Positions 12,444 through 23,139 are shown, counted from the stretch's first letter. The stretch is DNA of 64,000 nt from Bondarzewia mesenterica (GCA_004802705.1 SGPL01000024.1:1-64000); one strand, 5' to 3'. A program made the numbers and translations. The notes: generated by a model not told the origin, from the sequence alone.

Positions 12444-12457
12444 AGCCTTCGAAGGCT
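12444..12457. promoter_or_regulatory. 14-bp perfect palindrome upstream of GST TATA box
   Basis: AGCCTTCGAAGGCT is its own reverse complement and sits 4 nt upstream of the TATA box. It contains TTC and GAA but without the two-base spacer of a heat-shock element. A dimeric regulator site is possible; none is identified. Confidence 0.5.
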
Positions 12458-12484
12458 CAGCTCAGTCATCCACTCACAGACGTG

Positions 12485-12492
12485 TTACGTAA
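12485..12492. promoter_or_regulatory. Yap1/Pap1-type response element
   Basis: TTACGTAA, the palindromic site preferred by fungal AP-1-like bZIP factors (Yap1/Pap1), located about 107 nt upstream of the GST start codon and about 45 nt upstream of its TATA box. Oxidative-stress bZIP control of a GST is well established in fungi; here it is inferred from the motif only. Confidence 0.6.
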
Positions 12493-13701
12493 TCCCGAAC
12501 TGCGATCGGGGAAGCGAGAGGCTCGGAGGAAATGAGTTCGCAGAATCTTTTTGTTTTTGGATTCTAGTATCTTCATGGCTTTCATGATCAAGACGAGCTG
12601 AAGAGAACGGAAAATATTATGAGAGGGATGGTGGAAATTGAACAAAGCGATAGGGTGATCATGACGTAGGAAGACCTTAACCCTGCTTTAGGCTTATTTC
12701 CAACCGCCATGTTATTCATCTTTGTTTTCCTCAGTTCGCGGAAGAAAAAGGAGGTTGCTTTGGGTTTCCGGACTTCAGTACATACGGTCCTGTAAGGCTC
12801 AGAAATAATTGCGCAATATCTTGAGTGATCGGATGCGATTTTGACTCGTGAAAGCTAATGATGAACATCCTTCTTGAGCAGCCGTCAGCGCAGTATAACT
12901 CGGACATATGTGACATCTATATTCCAGACCTGTTCCAACAAAGGCTAGAACCAGGAGCTATGGAGAAGTTTGATATGTTGCAGCTATCAATGTTGACAAG
13001 TTCAATTCAGCTCATCCCAACATTGAAAGTCCCGCGCACACGCATACATTCTGGCACGGCAAGTTCAATGGCTACAGAAAAGAATAATCGAGCATCCATA
13101 TACGTTTACCACGCCTCAAACGCCTGGCCTCGCCTGACGCGTTGAAGCAGGAAAAGTGACAAAGTCGCTGTTTTGGAACAATAGGATGCAGTTGCGCCGA
13201 GAAGTCGGAGTCCTACCTCGGACCTCTGGTGGGAAAGCTTCAAACCCCCCTGTAAGCCAAAAGTTCAGTCATATTGCATACCACCATCCTTGATAAAGTA
13301 CGCTTCTCATATTGTAGTACGCACAAAGGCTTAAGCAGTACGAGGGTAAATAGCAAATTACTAGGAGACAATAGAGAGGATCGGGAGCAGACCGCAATTT
13401 AAACTCCGCTTGTCCCGAATAGGCAGTGGTTGTAGTATTGTTTTTCAAGGTCTTTAGCTCTTTATTGTTCTGGTACGACGACAATGAGGTCTTTTATACT
13501 GCTATTGCTATGCTCGCCACACATAAAACATCTCGTGGCTGAGTCCCTTTTTCACCGTCTCCCCTGGTTTCTGTTTCTTAATTTCGCTCTTACAGGGCAG
13601 TTTAACGACCTTTCTCATACCTGAACAAATATCAGACTCGACTACTTGCTGGATTACACTCTACCACCCTCATAGAATATAGATAAGTGACGAATTCTGT
13701 G
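12493..13701. other. intergenic spacer
   Basis: About 1.2 kb between the divergent GST and Ser/Pro-rich genes. It is AT-richer than its surroundings. The open frames inside are short, overlap antiparallel to each other and have no recognisable domain. I see nothing else in it. Confidence 0.6.
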
Positions 13702-15774
13702 ATGACTTCATGTGAGTATACCTTGTACTCGTACACATACCTCACTTTCTGATGATCCGGCGTATTGACAGTCCTCTCAACACACGGTCTCCTACCTTCC
13801 CTGAAGCGCCAGCCCGCGGTTCGCAACCGTAGCAGCGCACGATTCTATAACTTACGATCAAAGTCCACACCGGTAGCCTCGACCAAAGCCCACAAACTCC
13901 CAGGTCTTCCCGAGCTCTCAGAAGAGCCTGCGGACGAAGACATCATCTCGTCTGCATCTACTTCCTCACTCATTCCCTGTTCTCAACCTACTCACACATC
14001 GATGCGAAGTTTTGGGATCAATGACCACGGTAAAGACACTGAGCTTTCCACGATAAACAACAAGCGAATCAGCAGATATGGCATGGCAGAATTTGCTGGA
14101 CCACAGGGATTGAGCGAATTGGAGGAGGACTTGCTATTGACGGCACCTAGACCGGCACCCAAACCGCCTATGACCGTACAGGCCCCAGAACTCTCCCTGG
14201 TTGCACCACAGATCCCATGCTCAGCTTCTCCACCCCCCCGATCCCGTTCACGATCTCCTGATCTTCTCAGCATGTTTGAGATGTCGTTCGATCTCTCCAC
14301 ATCATCCCCGTCATCCTGCTCTTCCCACTTCGATGACGAAGCTGAAGTCACACCCACTTCGTCGCAGTCTTGCTCCACACCCCCGCGTTACACTCGTGGA
14401 CCGCACTCTCAATCCCCGACGTTTTCGAGTTTCAGCGACTCCACTAGTACGTCAGGCGGTTCCTCAGCCGACATGCCCACTACACCGACATCTTTGGACG
14501 ACGATCTCCCTCCCTTCTCGCACAAGTTTGTGATACCTCAACGCATCTCGATCAGACCTTTGATCATCACGAAGTCTCCACCTTCTTTTCACCCGCTCGA
14601 GGACAGTCTAGAAGAAGCTTTCGAATTCACTATCGCACCTTCGGTCGATCCCGAGTCTGCAATCGAGCAAGAAGATGCAAAGGCTGCAAGTAAGGACGAA
14701 GAGGATGAGTGGATTTCGGACGATGGTGAATGGTATTCTCGTGAGATGTCTCAAATGGTCTCTCTGTTTTCGCCCATCGCCCCCGCACCTTCACGCCCAG
14801 AGTCTCTCCCTCCCACTCCTCAATTCGCTCCCGGTGAATTAAACGGTGCTCGGAAAGGCAGGAGCCGGGCTAGTAAGCCTCTTCCGGAGATTCCTCCTTC
14901 TCCGCACCCCAGCGCACAACTCGATCCGACGTTCCCCCGACGTTGCCACTCCGCGCGCATCCCCAACCACCCACCACCACCCATTCCCACTTACCGTCGA
15001 ACCTCCATCTCCGGCTCTGCGAATAGGAAGTCTTTGACCATTAGGGTTCCAGCTCGCCCGCCACCGCGCACATCTCTTCCTGCAGATGTCGCCGACATTT
15101 TTGACGATATCGCGTCTTGGGACATCCCTCCAATCACGCGCTCTCCATCTCACTCTCCGTCTCCCTTGTCTCCTCCTCGTCTCCCCACAACTCCCTCCAG
15201 TGGGCGGAGCACATCTGGCTCCGAGAGTGCGTATTCTCAGGCTAACACGGTCGTCTCATCACTCGAGCCCCTCCCCATTTCCCTCCCTACATCCCAACTT
15301 GACATTGACATTGTACCCTCTCTCCGTCCTTCGCCTACGGAAGCATCAATTCCCGATACACCAGCCGATGAGATGTATTCCCGATCCACGATCTTCGCTA
15401 TTGATCACGAGCAGAATGGGGGAGCAGATACGGAGTACGAACATGAGACCGGCTTCGAGCCAATGCTCCGCTCACGTTGGTCTTCTTCCACTCTCGCGTC
15501 TCTCGCTGCCGAACGCGCCGAGCCGTCATCATCGAAGTCCTTTTTGTTTCCTTTTGGTCGGCGGGTTCGCGCCAGGAGACAAATCAAAGCCGCGGAGATG
15601 AAAGAGAAGGAGAAACGAAAGGCGAAAGAGCAGGAGGTGTTTGTGAAGGAAAGACGCCCGAGGATGTCAATTGACTCAGCGGTATCGTCCGCGAAGAGCG
15701 ATAGCGGGGAGAGCAACACGAGCTCGGGCTTGAGGAGGAAGCCTATCCCTGTGGAGATCTTCATGAGACGGTGA
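13702..15774 (+). CDS. Ser/Pro-rich protein of unknown function
   Basis: Two exons: a 10-nt first exon (13702-13711, ATG ACT TCA T) and a long exon 13772-15774, joined over a 60-nt GTGAGT...CAG intron, for 670 residues. I chose this start because the long frame has no in-frame ATG for its first 88 codons and carries a stop just upstream of its acceptor; the join gives MTSFLSTHGLLPSLKRQPAV. The protein is almost entirely disordered: Ser, Pro and Thr dominate. Acidic clusters occur (DEEDEWISDDGEWYSREM, near 14700-14750) with many SP/TP dipeptides that could be phosphorylated. Near the C-terminus is a basic charged helix (MKEKEKRKAKEQEVFVKERR), then LRRKPIPVEIFMRR at the very end. No domain recognised; a signalling or cytoskeletal scaffold is a guess only. 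Confidence 0.8.
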
Positions 15775-17382
15775 ATTAAATGGCCTCTCTTACCTTCTTC
15801 CTCTCGACCTCGATTTTATGACCTTGGAACAGTTCTGGCAATGTCTAAATCCGACTGCGACTTTCGCAGTATCACCATAATCCCGACCGTAGGCACTGGA
15901 TGGCTGATCAACGGTCCTCGTGCACATACTTTTCGTTTTCTTCTACTCGATGGTATTCCGTGGTCTGGTATGCATCTTTGTGATCTACCCTTTCATGGTT
16001 TATTTCCCCCGCACTTCGTTTTCTTGCACTGTGTGATCTTTTTGGGTTTACGCACATACACATTCCTTGATCTTCGCGTGTCTACCTTCTCGCATGTTCA
16101 TTCCTTTTCTTCTTCGCACATCTTGCTGTATTGTAGTAACGTCATAAATTGTAGCTCTTACCGTACGCTTGTTAGCAACCCTCTTTTGTTTTATTATTCC
16201 TCTCACGTCGCTATTCAACATCTGATTTGACTGGTCTTCGTTGCGACCTCCACGAGAGATTGCAGGGACTATCAAGTCTTCTACCCACCTTGGAATACAA
16301 GTCAGTCATTGATAAACTGCCCATTTATTTAATTTTACACCAATGTTTGTTCTTCCAGCATTTGAAAGCAGAGTTGCCGACGTCCGGTGCCTATGATTTG
16401 AAATTTAGGAGTTTTTTTTAACTTACTCACGGTGTAGCACGGTGTACTTCATGTTGCCGCCACTTTCTCGCGAACTCGCCGTTGAGCAACGAGCTCAAGC
16501 CATCATCTAGACTCTCTTTATATGAATCCCTTACCGTCCTCCATCCTGTGGACTTTCCCGATGATCAATAACGAACCTGTCCGACGTCCAGACAAATGCT
16601 AGGGACGACAATATCGTGAAAGTTGATCTGGAGTTTGACGAGGAATCGCTTGGTTCTATGGGCATGAATGTCGCAGATACCTGCAAATAAACCTGATGAA
16701 AGCATCGGCACTCAGGACAGCCACTCTAGCTTTTAGAGAAAATTGGGATCAGGAATGAATGACAGCGTCTGGCTGGCTTGGGACACGAAGTGCGTTGCGG
16801 TTGAACGTATAGTAGCCGTCTCCGTTTTGGCTAATTCTATTCGTTTGCTACTCATCAGAGGAAGAGCGCAGCTAACTCTTAAAGTGCTCACCGCCTACGC
16901 AAAATTCGAATGGACTGTCCATTTCTGTCGATGATTGCATCATCGACAGCCTACTTGAAGAGCCTCTTCACCCAACAATATCACCCACCTCCATTACGTT
17001 CCTCGTATGTACCGAGTCACTGTCCTTGAAGGATACTAGTGACGGTCTGCATTCATACAGATTCATACCGTCTCATGACGGAGGTTCTTTGACACCGCTT
17101 GTTCAGCGCTCAGCGCTCGTTTCATTACGTTGAAGGGTTTGGGACAAGTGTGAGTTGGTCCACACTGGTATGGGGCCCTCCAACCGACCCCTTCTCTGGC
17201 GTATCTCACAGTTTCCCCCGTAGATATCATGCCGGAGGTATCACAATGAATTTGGGCTCACTTCCGACGCAAGGCGTCGAGCACATTCTTGTGAGACCCT
17301 TCGCGTTTTGCACACCTGAACCTGCTTGCAGTGCTTCCCTGCATGGGTGACTGGGCCTCGCGACCTTCCTTATCGGGTGGAG
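15775..17382. other. gene-poor spacer
   Basis: About 1.6 kb. The first 450 nt downstream of 15774 are pyrimidine-rich and look like 3' untranslated sequence; the 129-codon frame there (15841-16230) has no domain and an unusual Phe/His/Ser content. A fragment at 16581-16689 reads as a plausible acidic peptide but is closed by stops on both sides. A strong inverted repeat lies at 16925-16949. No gene called. Confidence 0.55.
16925..16949. repeat. perfect 11-bp inverted repeat (hairpin)
   Basis: CTGTCGATGAT and ATCATCGACAG are exact reverse complements separated by TGC. Located in the gene-poor spacer upstream of the IRG-like GTPase. Confidence 0.8.
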
Positions 17383-17388
17383 TATAAG
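17383..17388 (+). promoter_or_regulatory. TATA-like box of the IRG-like GTPase gene
   Basis: TATAAG in the context GAGTATAAGTA, followed by a CT-rich stretch typical of fungal leaders. It lies about 215 nt before the chosen start codon at 17604, so either the leader is long or transcription starts near 17420. Confidence 0.5.
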
Positions 17389-17603
17389 TACCCCCGCCTA
17401 CCTACCTCGTCAATCACTACCGCGCTTCCCTCTCACCATCACTCCCCAGTTCCCTGTGAATAAGAGAGACGGTAAGGTCGCGCTGATCCTGATAGAGAAT
17501 CCGGGCTGATATTCTTCATCCTAGCCACCATCGTTTGAAGACCAGTAACACAAACTCGCGCAGAATCTTGGCAAACTTGACAGTTTACCGAACCGCACTG
17601 ACT

Positions 17604-18752
17604 ATGGGTGGTGGATCCTCTCATCGCGAACCTTCCCCGGTCAGAACAAACCCGGTAATACAAGAGCTGGAGAACAGGGCAAGAGAGGCGGAAGAAGCAA
17701 GACTGCGGGCGGAGCAGCAAAATCGTGAGGCTGAAGAAGCAAAGAGGAACGCGGAGGCGCAAGCCTGGGCGGCGCAGGAGGAAAGAAGGAGGGCGGAGGA
17801 AGCCAGCAGGCAGGCCGAGGAAGCCATGAGGAGGGCAGACGAGAACAAGAGGCAGGCAGAGCATGAGAAGATGCAGGCGGAGGCAGCAGCGAGGCAGGCA
17901 GAGGAAGAAAAGAGGAAAGCAAGGGTCGAACAGGAGGCCGCTCAGGCTGCGGCTGCGGCTGCGGACCAACGGGTCAAAGATCAAGAAGCCGCGCGACTGG
18001 AAGCTGAGAGGAAGCTGAGAGAAGGCATCCAGCCGATCATCTGGCCCAGCTTGGAGGAGATCGTGTCCGTCAAAACGCGTCTCCAATACAAGGAGGGCTT
18101 CTTCCACTTCGCCATCTCGGGCATCGCTGGCAGCGGCAAGTCGTCGCTGATCAACGCGTTTCGTGGTCTGCGCAACAACGCGCCAGGCGCGTCCTCTACC
18201 GGCATCGTGGAGACCACCACCGTTATCTCACGATACGTTGACCCCGATCCTGCAAATCCCTTCGTGTGGTACGACGTCCCAGGTGCTGGCACCCTGATGA
18301 TTCCCGACTGGGAGTACTTCAATGCGCAAGGACTCTACATCTTCGACTGCATCATCGTCCTTTTTGACAATCGCTTCACTGCGACTGACGTCGCGATTAT
18401 TAAGAACTGCGCGCGGTTCAATATCCCTTCCTACATCGTCCGTTCGAAATCGAACCAGCATATCCTGAATGTGATGATGGACATGGGGTATGACGAAGAG
18501 GAAGATGAGGAGGTCCGTCATGCGATAGCTGCCACTGCACGCAGCAAGTTCATCCTGGAGACACGCCAAAGCGTCGAACGCAATCTCCGCGATGCCAAGC
18601 TACCTCAGCAGAAGGTTTACATTGTCTCCAAAGACCTCTTGTTGATGGTCATCAGCGGTAAGAAGCCGAAAGCACCCATTGACGAAATAGAACTGGTTCG
18701 CGATCTGCTGTCTCAAGGGAGCGCCAGGCGGTCCGTGAATAATCAGCCTTGA
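17604..18752 (+). CDS. IRG-like (IIGP-domain) GTPase with N-terminal coiled coil
   Basis: Single exon, 382 residues. The start at 17604 is preferred over an in-frame ATG at 17535 because it gives MGGGSS, a good N-myristoylation signal (Gly2, Ser6), as in several animal IRG proteins. Residues ~15-150 form a highly charged Glu/Arg/Ala coiled coil with heptad-like EEA-RAE repeats. The GTPase core follows: G1 GIAGSGKSS (residues 173-181), switch I TGIVETTT, G3 DVPGAGT, then VRSKSN at the G4 position (residues 281-284), where the usual T/NKxD Asp is Asn (codon 18453-18455). An acidic loop (DEEEDEEV) follows. IRG/p47 GTPases act on membranes, in animals often in cell-autonomous immunity; basidiomycete relatives have no settled role. 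There is no C-terminal membrane segment, so membrane contact would rely on the lipid anchor. Confidence 0.88.
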   Translation: MGGGSSHREPSPVRTNPVIQELENRAREAEEARLRAEQQNREAEEAKRNAEAQAWAAQEERRRAEEASRQAEEAMRRADENKRQAEHEKMQAEAAARQAEEEKRKARVEQEAAQAAAAAADQRVKDQEAARLEAERKLREGIQPIIWPSLEEIVSVKTRLQYKEGFFHFAISGIAGSGKSSLINAFRGLRNNAPGASSTGIVETTTVISRYVDPDPANPFVWYDVPGAGTLMIPDWEYFNAQGLYIFDCIIVLFDNRFTATDVAIIKNCARFNIPSYIVRSKSNQHILNVMMDMGYDEEEDEEVRHAIAATARSKFILETRQSVERNLRDAKLPQQKVYIVSKDLLLMVISGKKPKAPIDEIELVRDLLSQGSARRSVNNQP

Positions 18753-19298
18753 TTTACGGCCAGTCGATGATATACGTTGGGTTCCGACACTTCATTCGAT
18801 CCGGATTCACTCTGTACGCACTACCTGGGCCGATTCATGTCATGTGCGTGAATGTTCGTTACAGAGACGAGACGACGTTGCCGTTATGTTAAATGATAAG
18901 TACATCTCGCTCCCTCGCAGGTATCCCCTCAACGGAGTCGACTATCACGATACGATGATCGGCGGCCACTCTACAACCCTTGCCATTGCCTTTGGGGAGC
19001 CTTTTTGCGCCCTTTCTTTATTGGACGAGGTTCTATCACATCATTATCAGCCTGGGATGAGGCGGGATCTGTCTGTTATTGGCCAGTAGCTAGCAGAGTA
19101 GTCCAACGTGAGGGCACCGCGGAAGCAGCAACTTGGCTTCAAGTTCTTGAGCGAAGCCAGATGACAGAAAAATACGGAATTTGAACCTATAGCCCAACGC
19201 AGATGATCACGACGACTCAATCAAGTAGTATACCAACATGCCTTCACCGACCGCGGTCTCCCATGCAGTTTCGAGTAAGTTAAACGCTGCATGTTATA
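18753..19298. other. spacer between convergent genes
   Basis: About 550 nt between the stops of the IRG-like GTPase and the HNH gene. The open frame at 18844-19089 has no domain. A T-arm-like motif near 19175 was considered as a tRNA and rejected. Nothing else seen. Confidence 0.55.
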
Positions 19299-20884
19299 TT
19301 ACTTACTTCCTAAATCTCCTTCGTCTTCCGATGAATGAAAGGCCCCTCCGCGGCGCCATGCTTCGATTTTTCGATTGGTTTGTTCGGCTTTACGTCGCAG
19401 CGCCGCATTGATGATTGGAGCTTGTGACATGTGCCACAAACTTGCCACGAGGTCCATGGTATCCATCATGCTTTGGTTGGTCTCATCCTCTACTTCATTC
19501 CTCACTGCTCTTCGCCTCGCTTCTCTTTTCTCTACTCGCCTAGCTCTGCCAGCTGTGGCATTCTTGGGAGAAGTAACGTCATCATCGGGCTCATCCTCAC
19601 TTGAAACCTCGTCAAAGTGATAGAGCCTAGAAAGGCTGGCATCTTGGACATAAGAGACAAATGCTGGCAGACCCCAAACATTCAGCGCTGTAACACCATA
19701 TGTAAAATCCAGAAGCTCAATAGATGGTGCATTAGCTTGAGGGAGGTCCATTGGCATTCGAGCATCCTGGCCATCTCTTCCAAAATCAATGTATGAATCA
19801 TGTGGTCCCCTAAAGTACTGCAGAGTGAGTCGAGAGATTGGTATAGCATGAGAGGAATCAATAGAAGGTTCAACGAGTGTAGAAGGATTGATAAGCATAG
19901 TGGGATTAACTGGGGGTGGTTCCACATCATGTATAGTCATTGCAAAATTTGGAGTCTATATGTCCCATGAGAAGTGCCCATTGGCAGAAAAATTATTATC
20001 TCAAAGATTCATATATTTGCTCAACACTCACCTGCAATATGGCTGTCACATCCTCAGTGGCAGAACTGCGCAGAAAACTGCAATTTAGATTTGCATTGAT
20101 AAAAATACCATTGCGGATGTCATCAATGTTGTTAATGATACGTTCATCAAACTCCACTTCAGCTTGACTCTGTTGTGTTATGGCTGCAACACGACCAAGA
20201 GTAACAAGGTGGATATACTATATGAACAAAGAATATCAGACTTGGAAGTAGTCTGAATGTAATCACTTTACCTCATCTCCTTTCACGTGAGGGATAATAT
20301 GAGTGGCAACACAATAACCTCCACGAAACCCAGTAAAGATGCAATGATTGTCATCTCTCTCAGCCACTTTCAACCGAAAGTTAGGTGATGGAGTGCTGGC
20401 TACACTGCCTGAGATGGTATGTTTCATTGCATGGTCATCGATCAATCCCTCAACAAGAAAATCTATTAAGCCTAATTATTAAATAGATATTTTGCATATA
20501 ATTTCAGGTTAACTTACAAGATGGCACAAAATAATACTCAGACTGAAAGTGGCTTGCATCATCATAATTAACCACTTCTCCCTCTAATTCAGATGAGCTT
20601 GGCAGAAGATAAAGCTCCCCTTGGGCACCCGTGATAGCATATGCAATGAAACGAATCCACTTAAGCGGTCTCAGGGACAAGCGTTTGAGATCTATAAGAG
20701 GGATTCTCAATGCGGGGCGCCATGTGTCCGAATTGGTCTTGATTGTGAGGGTCACTTCATGAGGATGTTGCATTCTAGCAGTCGCAAAGAATAATGCTCT
20801 CAGAGAAGGCTGTGGTGAGCGGGTTTGAAGCGGTACAGTTATGTCTGATTCAGATGAACCTGCGTGCAGCCACAATGACATCAT
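19299..20884 (-). CDS. HNH_2-type nuclease-domain protein
   Basis: Fungal protein with an HNH endonuclease-like domain of the HNH_2 type; its substrate is unknown. At least four exons join in frame: the N-terminal exon (to about 20519), the HNH exon (20270-20465), the exon 20038-20217 and the last exon ending at 19299. The core motif is RDDNHCIFTGFRGGYC, followed by ATHIIPHVKGDE (His of the beta-beta-alpha fold), then the downstream match NIDDIRNGIFINANLN. The last exon opens with TPNFAMTIHD. The C-terminal part is acidic (SSEDEPDDDV) with a basic helix (RRVEKREARRRAVRN). About 450 residues. The chosen start (ATG at 20884) begins MMSLWLHAG; the frame stays open further upstream to an AG at about 20941, so an additional 5' exon is likely. 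Such HNH proteins are multi-copy in many mushroom genomes. Confidence 0.82.
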
Positions 20885-21291
20885 GTTTGGTGTCTCGGTA
20901 TCGCCGGCATTTGGCAAGTATGACCATAAACGGAACTCCAGCTAAGCTTTCACTCTTCGTCCCGGTAGTTGGTTTATTATGACTGTATCAACTCTAGCCA
21001 GCACGTTAGGGTTGCGTCAGGTGCATCTGTATCTCTTATCCTCTCATCCAGGAGTTCATTGCCATTGAATACACTCAGTAAATTCCCGAGGGCTCCCCAT
21101 AAAGTCGCAATGCGTTTTAACGATCTAGAATTCCCATAGAAATCAACTTCGTCGCGGTTAGAACGAACATATACTTACCAAGTACTGCTTGGAGCGGGTT
21201 AGTCATTTGGGGGGGGGGGGTCTACATACGTGAGCTTGGATCACATCCATAATCCTTATGCGGAGGCTCATACTGGACTCCCTCTAAAGGA
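20885..21291. other. divergent spacer with G12 homopolymer
   Basis: Between the HNH gene (minus) and the mpaB-like gene (plus). It probably contains the missing first exons of one or both. An ATG at 20979 opens a 29-codon frame that could be exon 1 of the mpaB-like gene, but I could not find a convincing junction. A run of twelve G lies at 21209-21220. Confidence 0.5.
21209..21220. repeat. G12 homopolymer
   Basis: Twelve consecutive G residues, an assembly- and polymerase-slippage-prone site just upstream of the first recognisable exon of the mpaB-like gene. Confidence 0.9.
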
Positions 21292-23139
21292 ATGCGAAGG
21301 ATCGGCTCAGTCACGCCAGCTACTTATCAGCAGCTACCGCCGGAGCATCTCGACCTTCGTCGACTCGTTCCAAAATGCCTGTTTTTATTGGTGGACTCTC
21401 CAGCCCATCTCGATGCATCAAACACGTTCAGCAGTCTGACGAGACTGCGCAACTTGCACTGGGTGACATTGTTCGGAGTTGGGGACATGTGTTTGAGTGG
21501 GATGATAGCTGTGTAACGAAGGAAGTAGCCGAAGGGTATGTATTGGGTTTCTTCCGTCATCTCCCTCGAGCTTACGTGCAACATCGATACTTCAGGTGGA
21601 GGAAGGAGGGCGATGCAGTGTGCGATGAAGCGCTGAGAGTTATACTTCCCAGTCCATCTTCGAGCACTGGTGTCGATCTCTTTTCAGCCTTGGAGCTTCA
21701 TGCGGGGAAGACGTCTCATGATGCCGCTCACGCTTTTCTGGGCGAGTTATCGCGACCACCACCCGATGACCTGCGTGTTTCTGATAACGAATTCCGGATT
21801 GCGCGTGAATTTTTCCTCGACCATGCTATGCAGATTGTGCAAGCTCTGCTTTATTATAGTCTGGCAGGAGGGTTCGCGAGGTGAGCGTCGAAAGCTTGTC
21901 CGCTTCCCCATTTTCATTCTCTAATCACAGTCTAATCATATTATCATCGCAGTCCGCGAATAGTGAGGACCCTGCATGCCGTGTCGTATCTGGTTCCCCA
22001 TGACCAGCACAAAGTGTCCGGCTCTGGAACGAACTCGAATGCTTCTCTGGGATTGCCAAGTAGCAGACCCGATGATATGGTATTTTCTCGCTTAATGGAG
22101 ACCTTCCAATTCGTGCTCGACGTAATGGGTTGCACGCTCTCACGGGAATCTTTGACCAAGAATGTAACGCACATACTCCCAGGCGGTGAAGGATGGAAGT
22201 CATCTATCCGAGTACGCATGCTCCACGGAGTTGCACGACGCAGAGCTCTCGCCAGGATGGGCCAGCAGTATCTCGATTTTGTGCCCATCAACCAGGAGGA
22301 CATGAGCGCAACGTAAGTGTGTCTCTGTGCTCTTCTGGTGTTTCCAGCTCGTAACGTGCTCACAATGTCTCTCCAGACTTGCGGCGTTTTCGACAATACC
22401 TCTATGGTGTCTGTCACGCTTTCATTTACCGCCATCTTCGGAACAAGCTCGTGCATACCTGGCTCTCTGGCGACATGTTGGTTATTATATGGGGGTATCC
22501 CCAGCCATTCTACGCCGCTACTTCGCCACGTCTTTCACTGCCGACAAATTTATCGCATCTACAGCTATTCATCTTTTTTCTCCAGACTTGACTGAGAACT
22601 TTGCGCCGACACTCACTCCGCCTACTCTTCCTATACTGCGTGCAATGTCAAATCGTCCTCTCCTACGCACGACTTTCGCATACAACTGCGCTTTAGCCCG
22701 TCATCTTCTGGGCTCAGACCTATCAAGTCATCTGGGTATTCCGATGACGTCTTTCTGCACTCTCATCATGATGCATGTGTCTCTTTTTATCCAATGCATA
22801 CCGGTATTGTTTGCTCGGTATTATCCACGCAGAGGATGGGTTGACAAGCGACGCGGCGTAGTCAATGAGGGCCTCGTGCGTGTCGTGCGTTGGAACATAG
22901 GCATGCGAAGGACTGCCTATCGCCCACGGTCAGGTTATAGTGGAGAAGAGGTTGAAGACGATGGTGGCAAACTAGGCGAGGGAGTGATAGAAGCCGAAAG
23001 TGTGGTTCCCGACCCAGATGGTGCGATTTTGTTAGTAAAGGCAGTCAGAGAGGTTTGGGTTGAGATGGCCGGAGTCCTCTTGATCGTAGGGTCGGCTGTC
23101 GGTGGGGCTTGTGTGGTGGCAATGAAGTGCATAGCATAG
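21292..23139 (+). CDS. mpaB/DUF2236-type (ER-bound oxygenase-like) protein
   Basis: Related to the mpaB / rubber-oxygenase (DUF2236, latex-clearing-protein-like) family of heme-binding oxygenases; in the MPA pathway MpaB is ER-bound. Family-like segments: MQIVQALLYYSLAGGFASPRI with the exon join at 21882/21951, FSRLMETFQFVLDVMG, GWKSSIRVRMLHGVARRRAL (the conserved Arg-His segment), PINQEDMSATLAAFSTIPLW and YLALWRHVGYYMGV. A hydrophobic C-terminal segment (WVEMAGVLLIVGSAVGG) may anchor it. The 5' part is uncertain: the frame from 21292 (TPATYQQLPPEHLDLRRL) closes at 21516, and the sequence resumes in another frame from about 21530 (YVLGFFRHLPRAYVQHRY). Either a very short intron (about 38-40 nt) or a real frameshift lies between. 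The true start may be further upstream. Confidence 0.75.

Noticed and set aside
12444..12457. Heat-shock element in the GST promoter
   Set aside because: The palindrome has TTC directly next to GAA, without the two-base spacer of nTTCnnGAAn units.
15841..16230. 129-codon frame after the Ser/Pro-rich gene
   Set aside because: Pyrimidine-rich sequence consistent with a 3' untranslated region; odd composition and no domain.
17439..18107. 222-codon minus-strand Leu-rich frame that looks membrane-like
   Set aside because: Mirror of the Glu/Arg/Ala coiled coil of the IRG-like gene; GAG/CTC codons read as Leu on the other strand.
19165..19235. Possible tRNA on the minus strand (GGTTCAAATTCC resembles a T-arm)
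   Set aside because: No matching acceptor stem, no proper box A at the right distance, and the base at the T-loop closing position is wrong.
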